64,000 bases of DNA from the NCBI GenBank assembly GCA_964016875.1, contig OZ024728.1:30883865-30947864 (forward strand), read 5' to 3'. This DNA comes from Fallopia convolvulus. Its lineage: Eukaryota; Streptophyta; Magnoliopsida; Caryophyllales; Polygonaceae. Made by a program: the position numbers and the translations under genes. Below, one piece after another: positions 54,571 to 64,000 of the stretch. The notes under the pieces are model-generated. The model saw only the letters and a program-made list of their open reading frames with translations, made no database searches and had not been told where the DNA came from. The number at the start of each line of letters is the position of its first letter. The stretch's first letter is position 1.

Positions 54571-54929
54571 CCCCACTTTTGTGCATAAAACATACAATTG
54601 CATGATCATTTTAGCATGGTTATGGTTGTTTGTTCGGATATTTGCTCTTGTGTTGCTTAGGGTTGTTTTCCTATGCCTTGAAACAGGAGAGGAGATACTT
54701 TAGGACAATTGAGCATTGTAGACCATTACTTGCAACCTCGGAGAGATATTTGCATGACATTGCATATTTCTATTATGGTGAACCCAATCCTAGTTTTCCA
54801 TCATTCAATTAATCCAAACCCTTTTCTTGTCATTTTTAACTTTTGATCTTGTTTTTATGGTCTAGATTACTAGTTTGTATGAAATTTGTGAGCAACGAGT
54901 GCTCCCTTGAATTCAATATCTTTTATATT
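54571..54929 (+). other. Unassigned DNA with a short orphan ORF
   Basis: Open frame 54630-54812 (60 codons), with ERRYFRTIEHCRPLLATSER and DIAYFYYGEPNPSF, has amino-acid usage like real protein but no family I recognise. It is preceded by a TTGAAACAG acceptor-like site near 54685. May be a captured or relic exon. Confidence 0.3.
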
Positions 54930-55400
54930 ACTTCGATAGTACCATGCACTTACGGGCCTATCACTAATGCATTTCAAAAACCATGCACAAACTTACTTTT
55001 AACAATCCATGCACATTTTAATTAAAAAAAAACAATATATGCATACCTAATACAAAATGGTTGCACATTTACGCTAATTTATTTGCACCCTTAGGTAAAA
55101 ACTTATACGTACACTTGAAGAAAAACGTGCACACATTATACATTTAACCCATGCACATTAAAAAAATGATGTATAATTACCCCTAGTACAAAATAGATGC
55201 ACATTTATACTAATTTTCATGCACGTGTAGGCAAAAATTTATGCATATCATATTTCTTGCAACATAAACTGTTAAAATCATGCACACTTTCAATTAAAAA
55301 TTGATGCACACCTAGTAAACAATAGATGCATGTTTAGGTCAATATTTATGCACAAATATACACAAATATATGCACACCTCAACTAGGGACGCATGCACCT
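54930..55400. repeat. TGCACA-rich degenerate minisatellite
   Basis: Irregular tandem of ATGCACA, TTTA and AATT words every 25-45 bases (ATGCACATTTATACTAATTT and variants). Non-coding, AT-rich. Confidence 0.55.
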
Positions 55401-55708
55401 TGTGAGCGTATTTTTCAATAAAACGCATATTATTCGGATAAAATTCCGATGTGACTAATTGTTTCCATTAAAATAAAAATAAGATGATTCATGTCTTTTA
55501 TTTCTTTATCCAATGACGTAAACCCATTAGCATCTCACATTTGGACGCCCACATTTAACCTAGTACAAGATGATTACTTTACTTTATAAATGAAGTTGGA
55601 AATATGGGTATTTTTTTGGTAACCAAGCAAATCGTCAGCCCAATTACTAAATTATTTTTCTAACATATGCTCTGCCATTGATTTCACATTTCACCTATTA
55701 CAAGATGA
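55401..55708. other. AT-rich DNA, left copy of a flanking duplication
   Basis: 55560-55640 (TAGTACAAGATGA ... GGTAACCAAGCAAATCGTCAGCC) is repeated at 56905-56997. No gene. Confidence 0.5.
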
Positions 55709-56907
55709 TTTTTTTTAGTATGTAAGAATTGGGTTTACCAGAAAGGCCTGGTACAACCGAGAGGTTGAGTAAACGCCAGTTGAAAAACGACTAAACTGAC
55801 AGAAAAAACAAAGACACATAAAGAAATACGACTTGCGAAAAACAGGAATTAGAACCAAAGGATAGTAAGGAAGAGAGGGGCTAAAGAGTAATGCCTTTAG
55901 CATTCGAGTCATGACGGACAAATCAGGTATGATGAAGCGACTACTGATGTTGCCTCCATCGGGATAAAGGATCTTCAACAGCCACGAACACATCCTAGCG
56001 ACTGCGCCAATTGCTACAAAACCACACTTAGTCCAAAACCAAATTACGAAGTTGTACAAATCGTGTCCGGATCAGAACACCAAAGACAAACGAACAACTT
56101 GATTCTTTGGAGAAGGACAAGACGAACTCGAGCAAACCAAAAAAAATACAAAAACAACAACAAACAAACAAGGAGAAGGGCTAGTGGGCCAAAGCCCAGC
56201 CCAACAACCAAAGTCCAACAAAAAAATCACTTAGGTCACCACCCAAATACAAGCAAGGTCCGTAGAAAGCCACGAAGGCTTTCTAGTTGCCTTAGATTGA
56301 TGCCACAAAAGGGCAAAATAGCCAAAAACAACAAAATACCAAAAAGGCCACGTCCACTTGGGAAAAAAATTCCGATGAAAAATTAGCCACGTAGGCTGAA
56401 CAAAACCCAAAACTTCACCACCAAATCGGAAAAATTTACCGATTGCTCAGCAGCACCAAAAAAATAGTCGAAGACGCAAGCAACATGAACGAGTCTCGGT
56501 CTCACCCAGACAAATTCAAGAGAAAGGCAATTTCAAGAAGTTTATGAGGCTTCAATCGAGATAAACTAGCAACCGACATGAATGACATGAATTTGAATAA
56601 ACACCCAAGGATCGGGCCTATCATCACATGTACTATCCTCTAGAAATATAATGTTGAAATTAGTCAATTTCTTATAGCTCGAACCAAAAATCATTTGAAT
56701 AGTCGACTTCCTTAACCGGAGACTAAAGGATAATCTAGAGAGAGATTTTCAAATAAGAAAAACAACTCAAATCGCTTTTTGAAACAGATCGAATTCATTA
56801 ATTGTCAAGATCAGAGGCAGTGACGGCCTTCTTAGCCGATGAACGGAGGCTTTCTCAGCCAAAAAAAAAACATAACTTTATTTTCTCTTGTTTCTTCTTA
56901 AAATTAG
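55709..56907 (-). mobile_element. Possible retroposon (LINE-like or other) with T-run at left
   Basis: Flanked by TACAAGATGA at 55699-55708 and 56908-56917, a 10-bp duplication. A T-run lies immediately inside the left border (poly-A on the minus strand), as for a minus-strand non-LTR retroposon. The minus ORF 55715-56059 shows no RT or endonuclease motif, so if a LINE it is 5'-truncated. Because the region also contains a larger duplicated flank, the target duplication may be coincidental. Confidence 0.35.
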
Positions 56908-57289
56908 TACAAGATGAGTTGGAATTTTTATAACAATTTTTGACAAAACATTCTTGAAAATATGGGTATTTTTTGGTAACCAAGCAAATCGTCAGCCTAA
57001 GAGCCTTAAAATAAAAAGACTAAATCTCAAATGTATTTATTTTGGCTTGCATAGAATTTTTTATGGGATTTATATATTTTCTTTTAGGATTATAGTTTCC
57101 TAAAACAACATTCTTAATTGGGAAGATCACGTAAGAAGGGGCGGTTATATAAGAAATGAGAATAAATCTGGTTTGTTCCTCAAAAAAAATTAGTGCCCTA
57201 GATTAGACATTCATTAAAGAGAAGGAAAACAAGACATGTATTTTTCCGAATTATTCAAGTATTTTTCAAAAATCCGTTTTGGAAGACGT
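56908..57289. other. AT-rich DNA, right copy of flanking duplication
   Basis: Includes the 56905-56997 repeat of 55560-55640. No gene seen. Confidence 0.45.
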
Positions 57290-57610
57290 GTGTAGCTTGT
57301 GCATAGGTTTTGTCTAGGATGTACATGAAAACTGAAATTATATACATCAAATAGGCCTAAAATGTGCATCAACTTTGTAATATATAATGTGTATTGATTT
57401 TGAACTTTTTGGTTTTTCTGAACATTTTATTATGTGCATGGATGTCGATGTACATAAAGTTTTGCCTACGATTAATTTTTGATGCACATACACAAATTGG
57501 TACACGTTTTAATTATTTTGATGCACATACATATAGATGCACACATAGTTTTGATGCATATACCTAAATGATGCACATAGTTTTGATACACACATTCATG
57601 CACATTGGTT
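57290..57610. repeat. Second TGCACA-rich tract
   Basis: GATGCACATAC, TGATGCACATAG and similar words repeated every 20-40 bases, like 54930-55400 on the other side of the 55709-56907 insertion. The two tracts may be parts of one older repeat. Confidence 0.45.
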
Positions 57611-57699
57611 TGTGTGAGCAGGTAAATAATTAAAAAATATTTTTTATAAGTATTTTCTCAACAATCTTTACTATTTTCGTTATTGAATTGTAACTTTTC

Positions 57700-58100
57700 T
57701 TATCATTATGATGGAGGAGCCTATCTTAGACGAAAGATAAAAAAAAATTCATGGATTGGGGAGCAAGATATCGCTTGCTTGGGTGACAAGGCATCTCGGC
57801 CGACCCTAGGGGAGGATTTTCGGCCCCCTACTCCCCTTCCTCCAATATAAATACATGGGATCGCCATGTATAGTAAGCATATTAAGAAGTCGATGAACTC
57901 ACTCGCAAGTCTTACTTTTACCTTGATGTTCAATCGACAAACTACTCTTTTGACTTAGGCATCGGAGGTGGATTAGGGGGACCCCGCCCCCATGTGTTAT
58001 GTTTTGCAAGTTCTAGGTTGAAAAAGCTTGGAACCGAAGGTGAAGAGGTGAATTAAGAGGAGTATTTATTAGGGCATAAAGGCGAACTTTTATGCACAAA
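57700..58100 (+). repeat. 5' LTR (3' part) of Tat element A
   Basis: TATAAATA at 57846-57853; GACTTAGGCATCGGAGGTGG (57953-57972), a block common in Tat-lineage R/U5; C-rich stretch; end near ATGCACA (58098). Start not determined. Confidence 0.6.
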
Positions 58101-58104
58101 TAGT

Positions 58105-58122
58105 TGGCGCTATCCGTGGGGA
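58105..58122 (+). other. Primer-binding site of Tat element A
   Basis: TGGCGCTATCCGTGGGGA, the Tat-type TGGCGCC(A/G)TCCGTGGG site with a change, a few bases after the LTR. Confidence 0.6.
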
Positions 58123-58152
58123 ACGAAGATTCAAATCCACAAACAAATTGCT

Positions 58153-58832
58153 ATGGTGAGAAGAGCAACAAAAGATCGCCGCCTTGCGGTTCACGCGAAC
58201 CCTAGGCAGGGTCGTGGTCGAGGATTGTTGCCGCGATCACAGCTAGTAGCTAACCATGACCGCGGTTCAGAGCCGCGATCTTGGCCAGCATCGATCGCAA
58301 CGAGTGTTGCGAATTCGACCACTCTAGGGCAAGGTGCAACCTTGCCAGCCCCTAATCGATTGATTTCAGTCCAGCTTGAGATTGGTAATTAACCACCGAG
58401 CCATGAGTTGGGTCCGGGTGCGCGCCCGATTGCCAAAAGTCGAAAGTTAGATCATGAATCGTATATCAGCGATCAACCACCGTCAAAGCAACGAAGCCTG
58501 AGCAGAGGGAAGCCATCGACTTCCTGGGCCGAAACCAAGAATCGCATAGGCATAGATGGCCGGAATTCGCCTGATCGATAGCGTGTGACGCTCGAAATCG
58601 ATTGCAAGATCAGCCGCATCTCGCGAAACCGCGACCACAACTCTCCCGAAATAGAGCACGATCGTCTAGACGATTGTGTCTCGCAAAACCGCAATCACGG
58701 TTCTCTAGAACACAACCTCAGTTATCAGGCGACTGCGGCTTGCAAAACCGCGATCGCGGTCCTCCTGAGCCTGAGGACTCGTAGAGTTCTCTGCGTCGAG
58801 GTTGGCCGAAAGATCTGAGCGGCATAGGCTTA
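58153..58832 (+). pseudogene. Tat gag N-terminal remnant and palindrome-rich linker
   Basis: Frame 58153-58392 starts MVRRATKDRRLAV just after the PBS, as gag does in this lineage, but has no capsid motif. 58200-58760 repeats CCGCGATCGCGG-like words (58260, 58620, 58690, 58748), several as AAAACCGCGATCGCGG. The rest of gag, PR and the start of RT are deleted before 58833. Confidence 0.5.
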
Positions 58833-60670
58833 GTGCCATGTGAGAAGTCTATTGATGAACTACAAGAGATTCCCGTGGGAGAGGACCAACGGTGGAGCCA
58901 CGTTGGGGCGGGTGGGGGCCATGCCCCCCCCCCCCAAACAAAAAAATTAACAGAGCAATAATTTCTTGGAAAATGAGAGTTTTGATGGAGAAATTCTTCT
59001 ATCTCTTCATCTAGAACAACGCTGCTATTAAGCCAAAATCAATGAGTCAAGAACTCCAATCCGTCTCTTCGTTTTTTTATCAGAAATTAAAGTCCATAAA
59101 TCCAGTATAAATTTTTAAATGGGAACTCAGCAACACCAAGTCACTTCACCAACCCCTTGTTCCTGTAATCGTTCATTTTGTTATGGGTAGCCCAGTGGCG
59201 TTCTTGCTTCGAGGACTCTCAGAGTCAGTGGAGTACGGAGTTCAGAGTCGGCTGCTTTCGCCTATTATTGGTGTTAGAGTTGGAGAGTAACCGAAGTCGA
59301 GCAGACACAGTCGAAAGCGGGAAGTCGGAACGCCGTTCGTCTTCACAATCTTCCATTCCTGCCAATCAGCTGAATAAGTGTACTAAATGAGGTTCTTCTT
59401 TAAATCTTGTATTGTTCTTCAATCTTGTAATACAATTACTTAGCCCAACCGAGACTGAATTTACTTAGATTGAATTTTGATTGAATTTTTAGGCTGATTC
59501 TCATTGAATTTTTAAGTCTAATTCACTAATTATCTAATTGTTTAATGTTTTGATTGAACAAGTATTGATCCTGCTTTCTAGATCTGATTTACATGAACAA
59601 GTCTAAATTCTAATTGATAATCTGATTTACTTTTCCATGAACAATTCTGATTTTTGAATTTTTAGGCTAAAATGTGGTTGTTAATTGTTAGTTAATCTTG
59701 TTTTTAAGTCTAATTGATGATATGATTTTTAGGCTAAAATCAGTCGTTAGTTAATCTGATTTTGATTGAATTCTAAAAACTTTGATTCTGAGTCTATACT
59801 TAAAGACTTTGCTTCTTTGAAAGAGTGTAGAGTTCAATTTTAGTAATTTATGTTCTTATAATGTAACTTGTATTTTTAATTGATAATAGGGAAAAAAAAT
59901 TGGCACCTCCAATAATTGAGTCCTGGCTCCGCCCTTGGAGAGGACGAGCTTGAAAAGAAATTCTTTGTCGGGGCAAATCTCTCAAATGATGAACTTTCAA
60001 CCATCACGCATCTACTGCAAAACAATCGGGACGTCTTCGCATGGATCCTATACGACATTCTTGGAATAGACCCGTAACTTTCTTGCCATATGCTAAACGT
60101 TCTCCCAGACATAAAGCCAATCATACAACAAGCAAGACGTTCCTCTATCCAGCATATTGAAGTTGTGATCGCTGAAATAAAGAAATTGCAAGAAGCCAAC
60201 GCTATTCGAGAGGTGTTGTACCCGACTTGGCTGGCAAACACTGTTGTAGTCAAGAAAAAGACGGGAGATTGGAGAGTCTACATGGACTTTACCGATCTCA
60301 ACAAAGCATGTCCAAAGGACTTGTTTCCGCTTCCAAAAATCGACAAGCTAGTAGATTCTACAACGGGCCACAAGCAGATGAGCTTTCTAGATGTATATCG
60401 AAGATACCATCAAATCCCAATGCATGAAGATGATCAAGAGAAGACTGCATTCATCACACCACAAGGAATTTTCTATTACAAGGTGATGCCTTTTAGATTG
60501 AAATCGGGAAGACCGTCGAGGAATACATCGACGACGTGGTGGTCAAGAGTAGGATGGCGTCCTCTCATCTAGATGACTTGCAGGATGTTTTCGACATCCT
60601 TGGAGCGTCCCTGACTAAGGCTCAACACCGCGAAATGCGCATTCGCAGTTGGTTCGGGCAAGTTCCTAGG
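58833..60670 (+). pseudogene. pol: Tat-lineage RT, split by a hAT element
   Basis: Frame 58833-58887 (IDELQEIPVGED) continues after the hAT element at 59946 with ELEKKFFVGANLS, RDVFAW and GIDP, and has TAA at about 60076. RT follows: GDWRVYMDFTDLNKACPKD (60270-60325), FPLPKIDKLVDSTTGHKQMSFLD, IPMHEDDQEKTAFITPQGIFYYKVMPF. The NAGATYQR block is deleted near 60500, with a shift, and the frame then reads IGKTVEEYIDDVVVKSR, so the catalytic Y-I-D-D box is present (60527-60538) but out of frame. Ends at GKFLGH (about 60674), where the next LTR begins. Tat/Ogre lineage from the DLNKACPKD and VEEYIDD motifs. Confidence 0.85.
58888..59937. mobile_element. Non-autonomous hAT transposon, 1050 bp
   Basis: Inverted ends CAACGGTGGAGCCACG and (reverse) CAAGGGCGGAGCCAGG; exact 8-bp duplication GAGAGGAC at 58880-58887 and 59938-59945. 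C-run near the left end, AT-rich middle, no transposase frame (59178-59390 is not hAT-like). Removing it restores the RT reading frame of the host element, which confirms both borders. Confidence 0.88.
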
Positions 60671-60679
60671 ACACCCCCG

Positions 60680-61232
60680 ATATGATTCGAGCCTGTTGGG
60701 CCTCTCTGAAGTTCGGTCCAGAAAAGAAAGACAGGCCCAAGATGTTCGGTCCGAGTTGCCAAACAAAGAAACTGGAGAAAGAGTAATGGCAAACAACATT
60801 AAGTGAGAGGGGTGGTAGCGGAGATCTCGGTTGGAGAGCATTTCACGATCAACACCAAACGGTCATATCATTAACGCTAATGGCGAGATCTCCGGGATAC
60901 ACTAAACGCTCCACCAACGGTCTAAACAAAGCAAGGGTTATAAAATGAGGAAGAGGCTAAGATGAAGGGGATCATCGACAATCACACTCAGAAAGAAACT
61001 CTAGTTGAATTCATTTTTATCTACCAATTTTACTCAAGTGCTCGCTTGTAATTCCAGGAGAATTATTTACAATCACAATCACAATATAATCAGAACAACT
61101 TGTTTGCTCTTCTTTTACTCTCTTTTTAGCAATATTGCTTCTTGTTTGTAGTTTGTAATGCGTTACGATTGCTCTTCGGTTAGGATTCCCTCATTTTAGC
61201 AGTTAACACGTTCGTGTGATTATTCTGCCCAA
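60680..61232 (+). repeat. 5' LTR of Tat element B
   Basis: Lies between the cut RT of Tat A and a PBS. Start near 60683-60694 (TGATTCGAGCC or TGTTGGGCC, not decided), end at TTCTGCCCA (61230). GGGTTATAAAATGAGG at 60934-60949 is a likely TATA region. Confidence 0.6.
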
Positions 61233-61238
61233 AATAAT

Positions 61239-61256
61239 TGGCGCCCACCATGGGGC
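61239..61256 (+). other. Primer-binding site of Tat element B
   Basis: TGGCGCCCACCATGGGGC, the Tat/Retand-type site. Copy at 63507-63524 in the duplicated leader. Confidence 0.6.
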
Positions 61257-61307
61257 CCTAGCCCAAAAGAAGTCACGCTAAAAGGAACTGCAAGCTCTAT
61301 CTACAAG

Positions 61308-63410
61308 ATGGAAGGAATTCATACTACTTACAGTCACGTGGGAGATCCCGAGAATCATGAGATCAACCAAGAGGGAGACAACCAACAAACGGGAAATGTT
61401 GATGGAGCTGGGAACGTAGAAGGAGTTGATCAATATTTCGGGAATGCGAATGGCAACCCTACTACCTCCACGGCGGTGGAACGAGGAGGAGGGGGTGATT
61501 CTGATATCATCATGGAGCTCTGCGCATCAATGATCGCTCTCCAAAAAGATTTGGAAAATCAAAAGGAGTCTCATGCTAAGTTCACCGAGGTATATGAAAA
61601 ACAAAATGAAACTCTAACCAATGAACGAAATCTGCTTCTCCCTCAGGTACAATCAGCTCCAAGTCGGCCACGTGTAACGGAAGCAGTCGAAGGTGTCGCT
61701 CGGCAGCTAGACATGGACGATCCAAACCTCGTAACGCCCGATGGCGTCAGGCCAATAACTGGTTATCAGGTAAACGGTAATTCTTTAAGGGCTGTTAGAG
61801 AGGATGTTGAGGTTATCCAATTACGGGAACGCCTCAAAGAAGGGATGGTTACACAGATTCTCCCTTCGTACCCGCTATCGCAAGGGTCGACATCTCTCAG
61901 AAGTATCACGTCCCCAACGTACCTAAATACGAAGGGGTTACGGATCCGGATCAGCATGTAGCTACATTCAAACAAGCTATGAACATTAGCACGGTCCCCT
62001 TTGACATGAAGGAGATTGTTATGTGTCGTTGGTTCGGAAACACGTTTTCCGGACCCGCGCTTAATTGCCACTCTCATTTACCTCTTGGAAGTATTTCATC
62101 CTTTGCTGAGTTGATTGACAAGTTCAGGGTAAGGTTCGCTAGCAGTCGACACGCTAAAAAACGTTCAAGCGACTTATACCGCATGGTTCAAAAAACCGGT
62201 GAATCCTTGAAAGCCTTCCTTAACCGGTACAACGAGGAGTTAGTCACTATAGAAGGATGCGACGCTGCTACAGCCGTAGAAGCGTTCCGAAGTATTCTTG
62301 TTCGAATTTCGATGAGGTACAGGTGAAGGCGTTAGCGCATGTACGACTAGAGGAAGATGATCTCTTCGCTGAGAAAACGGCTAGCCCTCACCGGCCAGAG
62401 CGCAGACAAGGAAGGCGAGAACCTAGATATGCTCCATATCCCACCTCATTCCCGGCCAAGACAACCGTTAATACGACATTTGCAAGGCAAGGCGAGCGGT
62501 ACAAAAACCCCAGGTTTCCTCCCAGACTATCTCATTATAACTTCTGTGTAGACGCGACGGAAGTGGTCCGGACTCTCAATAGCAATGGAGACACTTTCAA
62601 ATGGCCCAGAAAGAGTAACGTGCCTTCACATCAAAAAGATAAGTCTAGATGGTGTGATTTTCACTTCGACCATGCTCACCGGACTGACGAATGCATCGCA
62701 TTGCGAAAAGAGGTAAGCGAGCTATTACGCAGGGGGTACTTGAAGGACTTGATATCAGAAAAAGCAAAGGAACAACTGGAACGCAACAAAGGGAAAGCTA
62801 GTCCTCCCCCACCTCCAAAGCATACTGGAGTAATCAACGTCATCACTGGGGGATCCGAAATCTGTGGCATAACGTACTCCACAGCAAAGAGAATCGCAAG
62901 GGATACCAGGAGAGAGTGCCCCAAAATTCCTCCACGAACGAATCACGACGTGATGCCAATTACCTTCGATGATATCGAAGAAGAGGAAGTTCACCACGAT
63001 TGCTTAATAATTTCTTTAACAATTGCAAATTTCCTCGTTAAAAGAATATTAGTTGATAATGGAAGTTCCACTAACTTGCTTATGTTGGATGCTTTATACA
63101 GTTTAGGCCTTGGGTTAGACGACATCGTCAAGAAGTCTACGACTTTAGTAGGTTTTAGTGGCGAATCTCGTAACACGTTAGGAGAAATATCATTACCGAC
63201 CATTGCAGGAGGGATAAATTATCACGTAAAGTTCCAAGTACTTGATTGCCCGTCACCTTTTAACGTCATCTTGGGCAGGCCATGGATCCACGAAATGAAG
63301 GCTATTCCTTCCACTTATCATCAATGCGTAAAGTTCCCAACGCCATGGGGAATTCAAGAAATCAAGGGAGAATAAAAATTGGCAAGGGAATGCTACTCCG
63401 TGACGATGAG
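61308..63410 (+). pseudogene. gag-pro: gag-protease of Tat element B
   Basis: ATG 61308 (MEGIHTTYSHVGD). Frame 1 runs to about 61860; the capsid then reads in frame 61979 (VPKYEGVTDP, TFKQAMN, WFGNTFSGPALNCHSHLPLGSI, FRVRFASSRHAKKRSSDLYRMVQKTGESLKAFL). A second shift near 62310 leads to frame 62257-63375: a Tat zinc motif C-X3-H-X3-H-X5-C (WCDFHFDHAHRTDEC), then PR with VDNGSSTNLLML (63053-63088) and VILGRPWIHEMKAIPSTYHQ, to TAA 63373, where relatives read on into RECY..(T). Active-site form D-N-G is usual in this lineage. Two shifts and one stop make it non-functional. Confidence 0.87.
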
Positions 63411-63475
63411 AGTAACGACTTCAAAAAATCTACAGATCGAAACAAGAAAGAAGTCGTCAGATTAGCAATTAAAGG
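63411..63475 (+). other. Short tail of PR region before the duplication joint
   Basis: Sequence after RECYSVTMR, without further pol; ends at the joint (63476). Confidence 0.4.
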
Positions 63476-64000
63476 ACGTTCGTGTGATTATTCTGCCCAA
63501 AACAATTGGCGCCCACCATGGGGCCCTAGCCCAAAAGTAGTCACGCTAAAAGGAACTACAAGCTCTATCTACAAGATGTAAGGAATTCATACTACTTACA
63601 GTCACGTGGGAGATCCCGAGAATCATGAGATCAACCAAGAGGGAGACAACCAACAAACTGGAAATGTGATGGAGCTGGGAACGTAGAAGGAGTTGATCAA
63701 TATTTCGGGAATGTGAATGGCAACCCTACTACCTCCACGGCGGTGGAACGAGGAGGAGGGGGTGATTCTGATATCATCATGGAGCTCCGCGCATCAATGA
63801 TCGCTCTCCAAAAAGATTTGGAAAATCAAAAGGAGTCTAATGCTAAGTTCACAGAGGTATATGAAAAACAAATTGAAACTCTAACCAATGAACGAAATCT
63901 GCTTCTCCCTCAGGTACAATCAGCTCCAAGCCGGCCACGTGTAACGGAAGCAGTCGAAGGTGTCGCTCGGTGGCTAGACATGGACGATCCAAACCTCGTA
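63476..64000 (+). repeat. Duplicated LTR end, PBS, leader and gag start (Tat B)
   Basis: Copy of 61208-61731, offset 2268 bases, about 97-98% identical by eye. It includes only the last ~24 bases of the LTR, then PBS, leader and gag. The gag copy is dead at codon 2 (ATGTAA at 63576-63581) and has a one-base deletion near 63667. Runs off the window. Confidence 0.9.
63576..64000 (+). pseudogene. Second Tat gag start, partial and broken
   Basis: Corresponds to 61308-61731. The Glu codon after the start Met is TAA, and the frame shifts near 63667 (AAATGTGATGG for AAATGTTGATGG). Remaining sequence keeps ELRASMIALQKDLENQKES and the MDDPNLV end. Cut by the window edge. Confidence 0.85.

Noticed and set aside
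55715..56059. Minus ORF as LINE ORF2 fragment
   Set aside because: No RT or endonuclease motif; hydrophobic composition only.

Overview
The window is plant nuclear DNA made almost wholly of nested, broken LTR retrotransposons with a few DNA transposons; I see no intact host gene. Evidence for a flowering plant: primer-binding sites matching the 3' end of plant tRNA-Asp, Athila-type and Tat-type Ty3/gypsy proteins, a hAT element with an exact 8-bp target duplication, a Tourist-like MITE, and large AT-rich tracts. The nesting suggests pericentromeric or other gene-poor heterochromatin. The species cannot be named from the sequence; a eudicot is a guess.

Layout. 1-6781: a plus-strand Athila element with gag, PR, RT, RNase H and IN, all frameshifted (E1). 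6782-8381: tail of an LTR of another Ty3 family. 8382-8479 and 21011-22930: one decayed Ty3 integrase plus 3' LTR, split by a chromovirus-like element (8480-21010) whose interior holds a rearranged pol-less Athila derivative (A, 9071-15958). 22931-28781: gag relic, hAT-like piece, MITE, inverted-repeat elements and an LTR. 28782-36162: minus-strand pol-less Athila derivative (C). 36163-54570: a minus-strand relative (B' plus D) split by a plus-strand tandem array LTR-interior-LTR-interior (B, 37396-51621). 54571-57600: AT-rich DNA with a probable retroposon and TGCACA-rich tracts. 57700-64000: two Tat-lineage elements; the first has its RT split by a 1050-bp hAT element, the second has a duplicated leader and gag.

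How the parts work together. E1 represents an autonomous Athila type. A, B and C each keep LTRs, tRNA-Asp PBS, some gag, PR and a conserved block just after the polyprotein stop, but have no RT, RNase H or IN. B and C also carry a third ORF in the env position; in B it has its own TATA box, a 5'-UTR and a likely 5'-UTR intron. They look like a class of gag-PR-ORF3 elements mobilised in trans, later decayed.

The most unusual signal is structural. (1) Each Athila family carries its own short palindrome, usually in close pairs, at the same element positions (U3, leader, gag linker, post-PR, ORF3, 3' UTR), in coding and non-coding DNA alike: TCGTTAACGA in A and B, CCGCGAGCGCGG in C, a GCGACCGCGCTTTGG type in E1. 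(2) The LTRs carry arrays of stem-loops whose stems differ but whose loops stay constant (AGACGGTGGA in E1, GACCGTGGA in C, GAAA tetraloops in A and B). I know of no description of either; both are directly visible here, and their function is inference.
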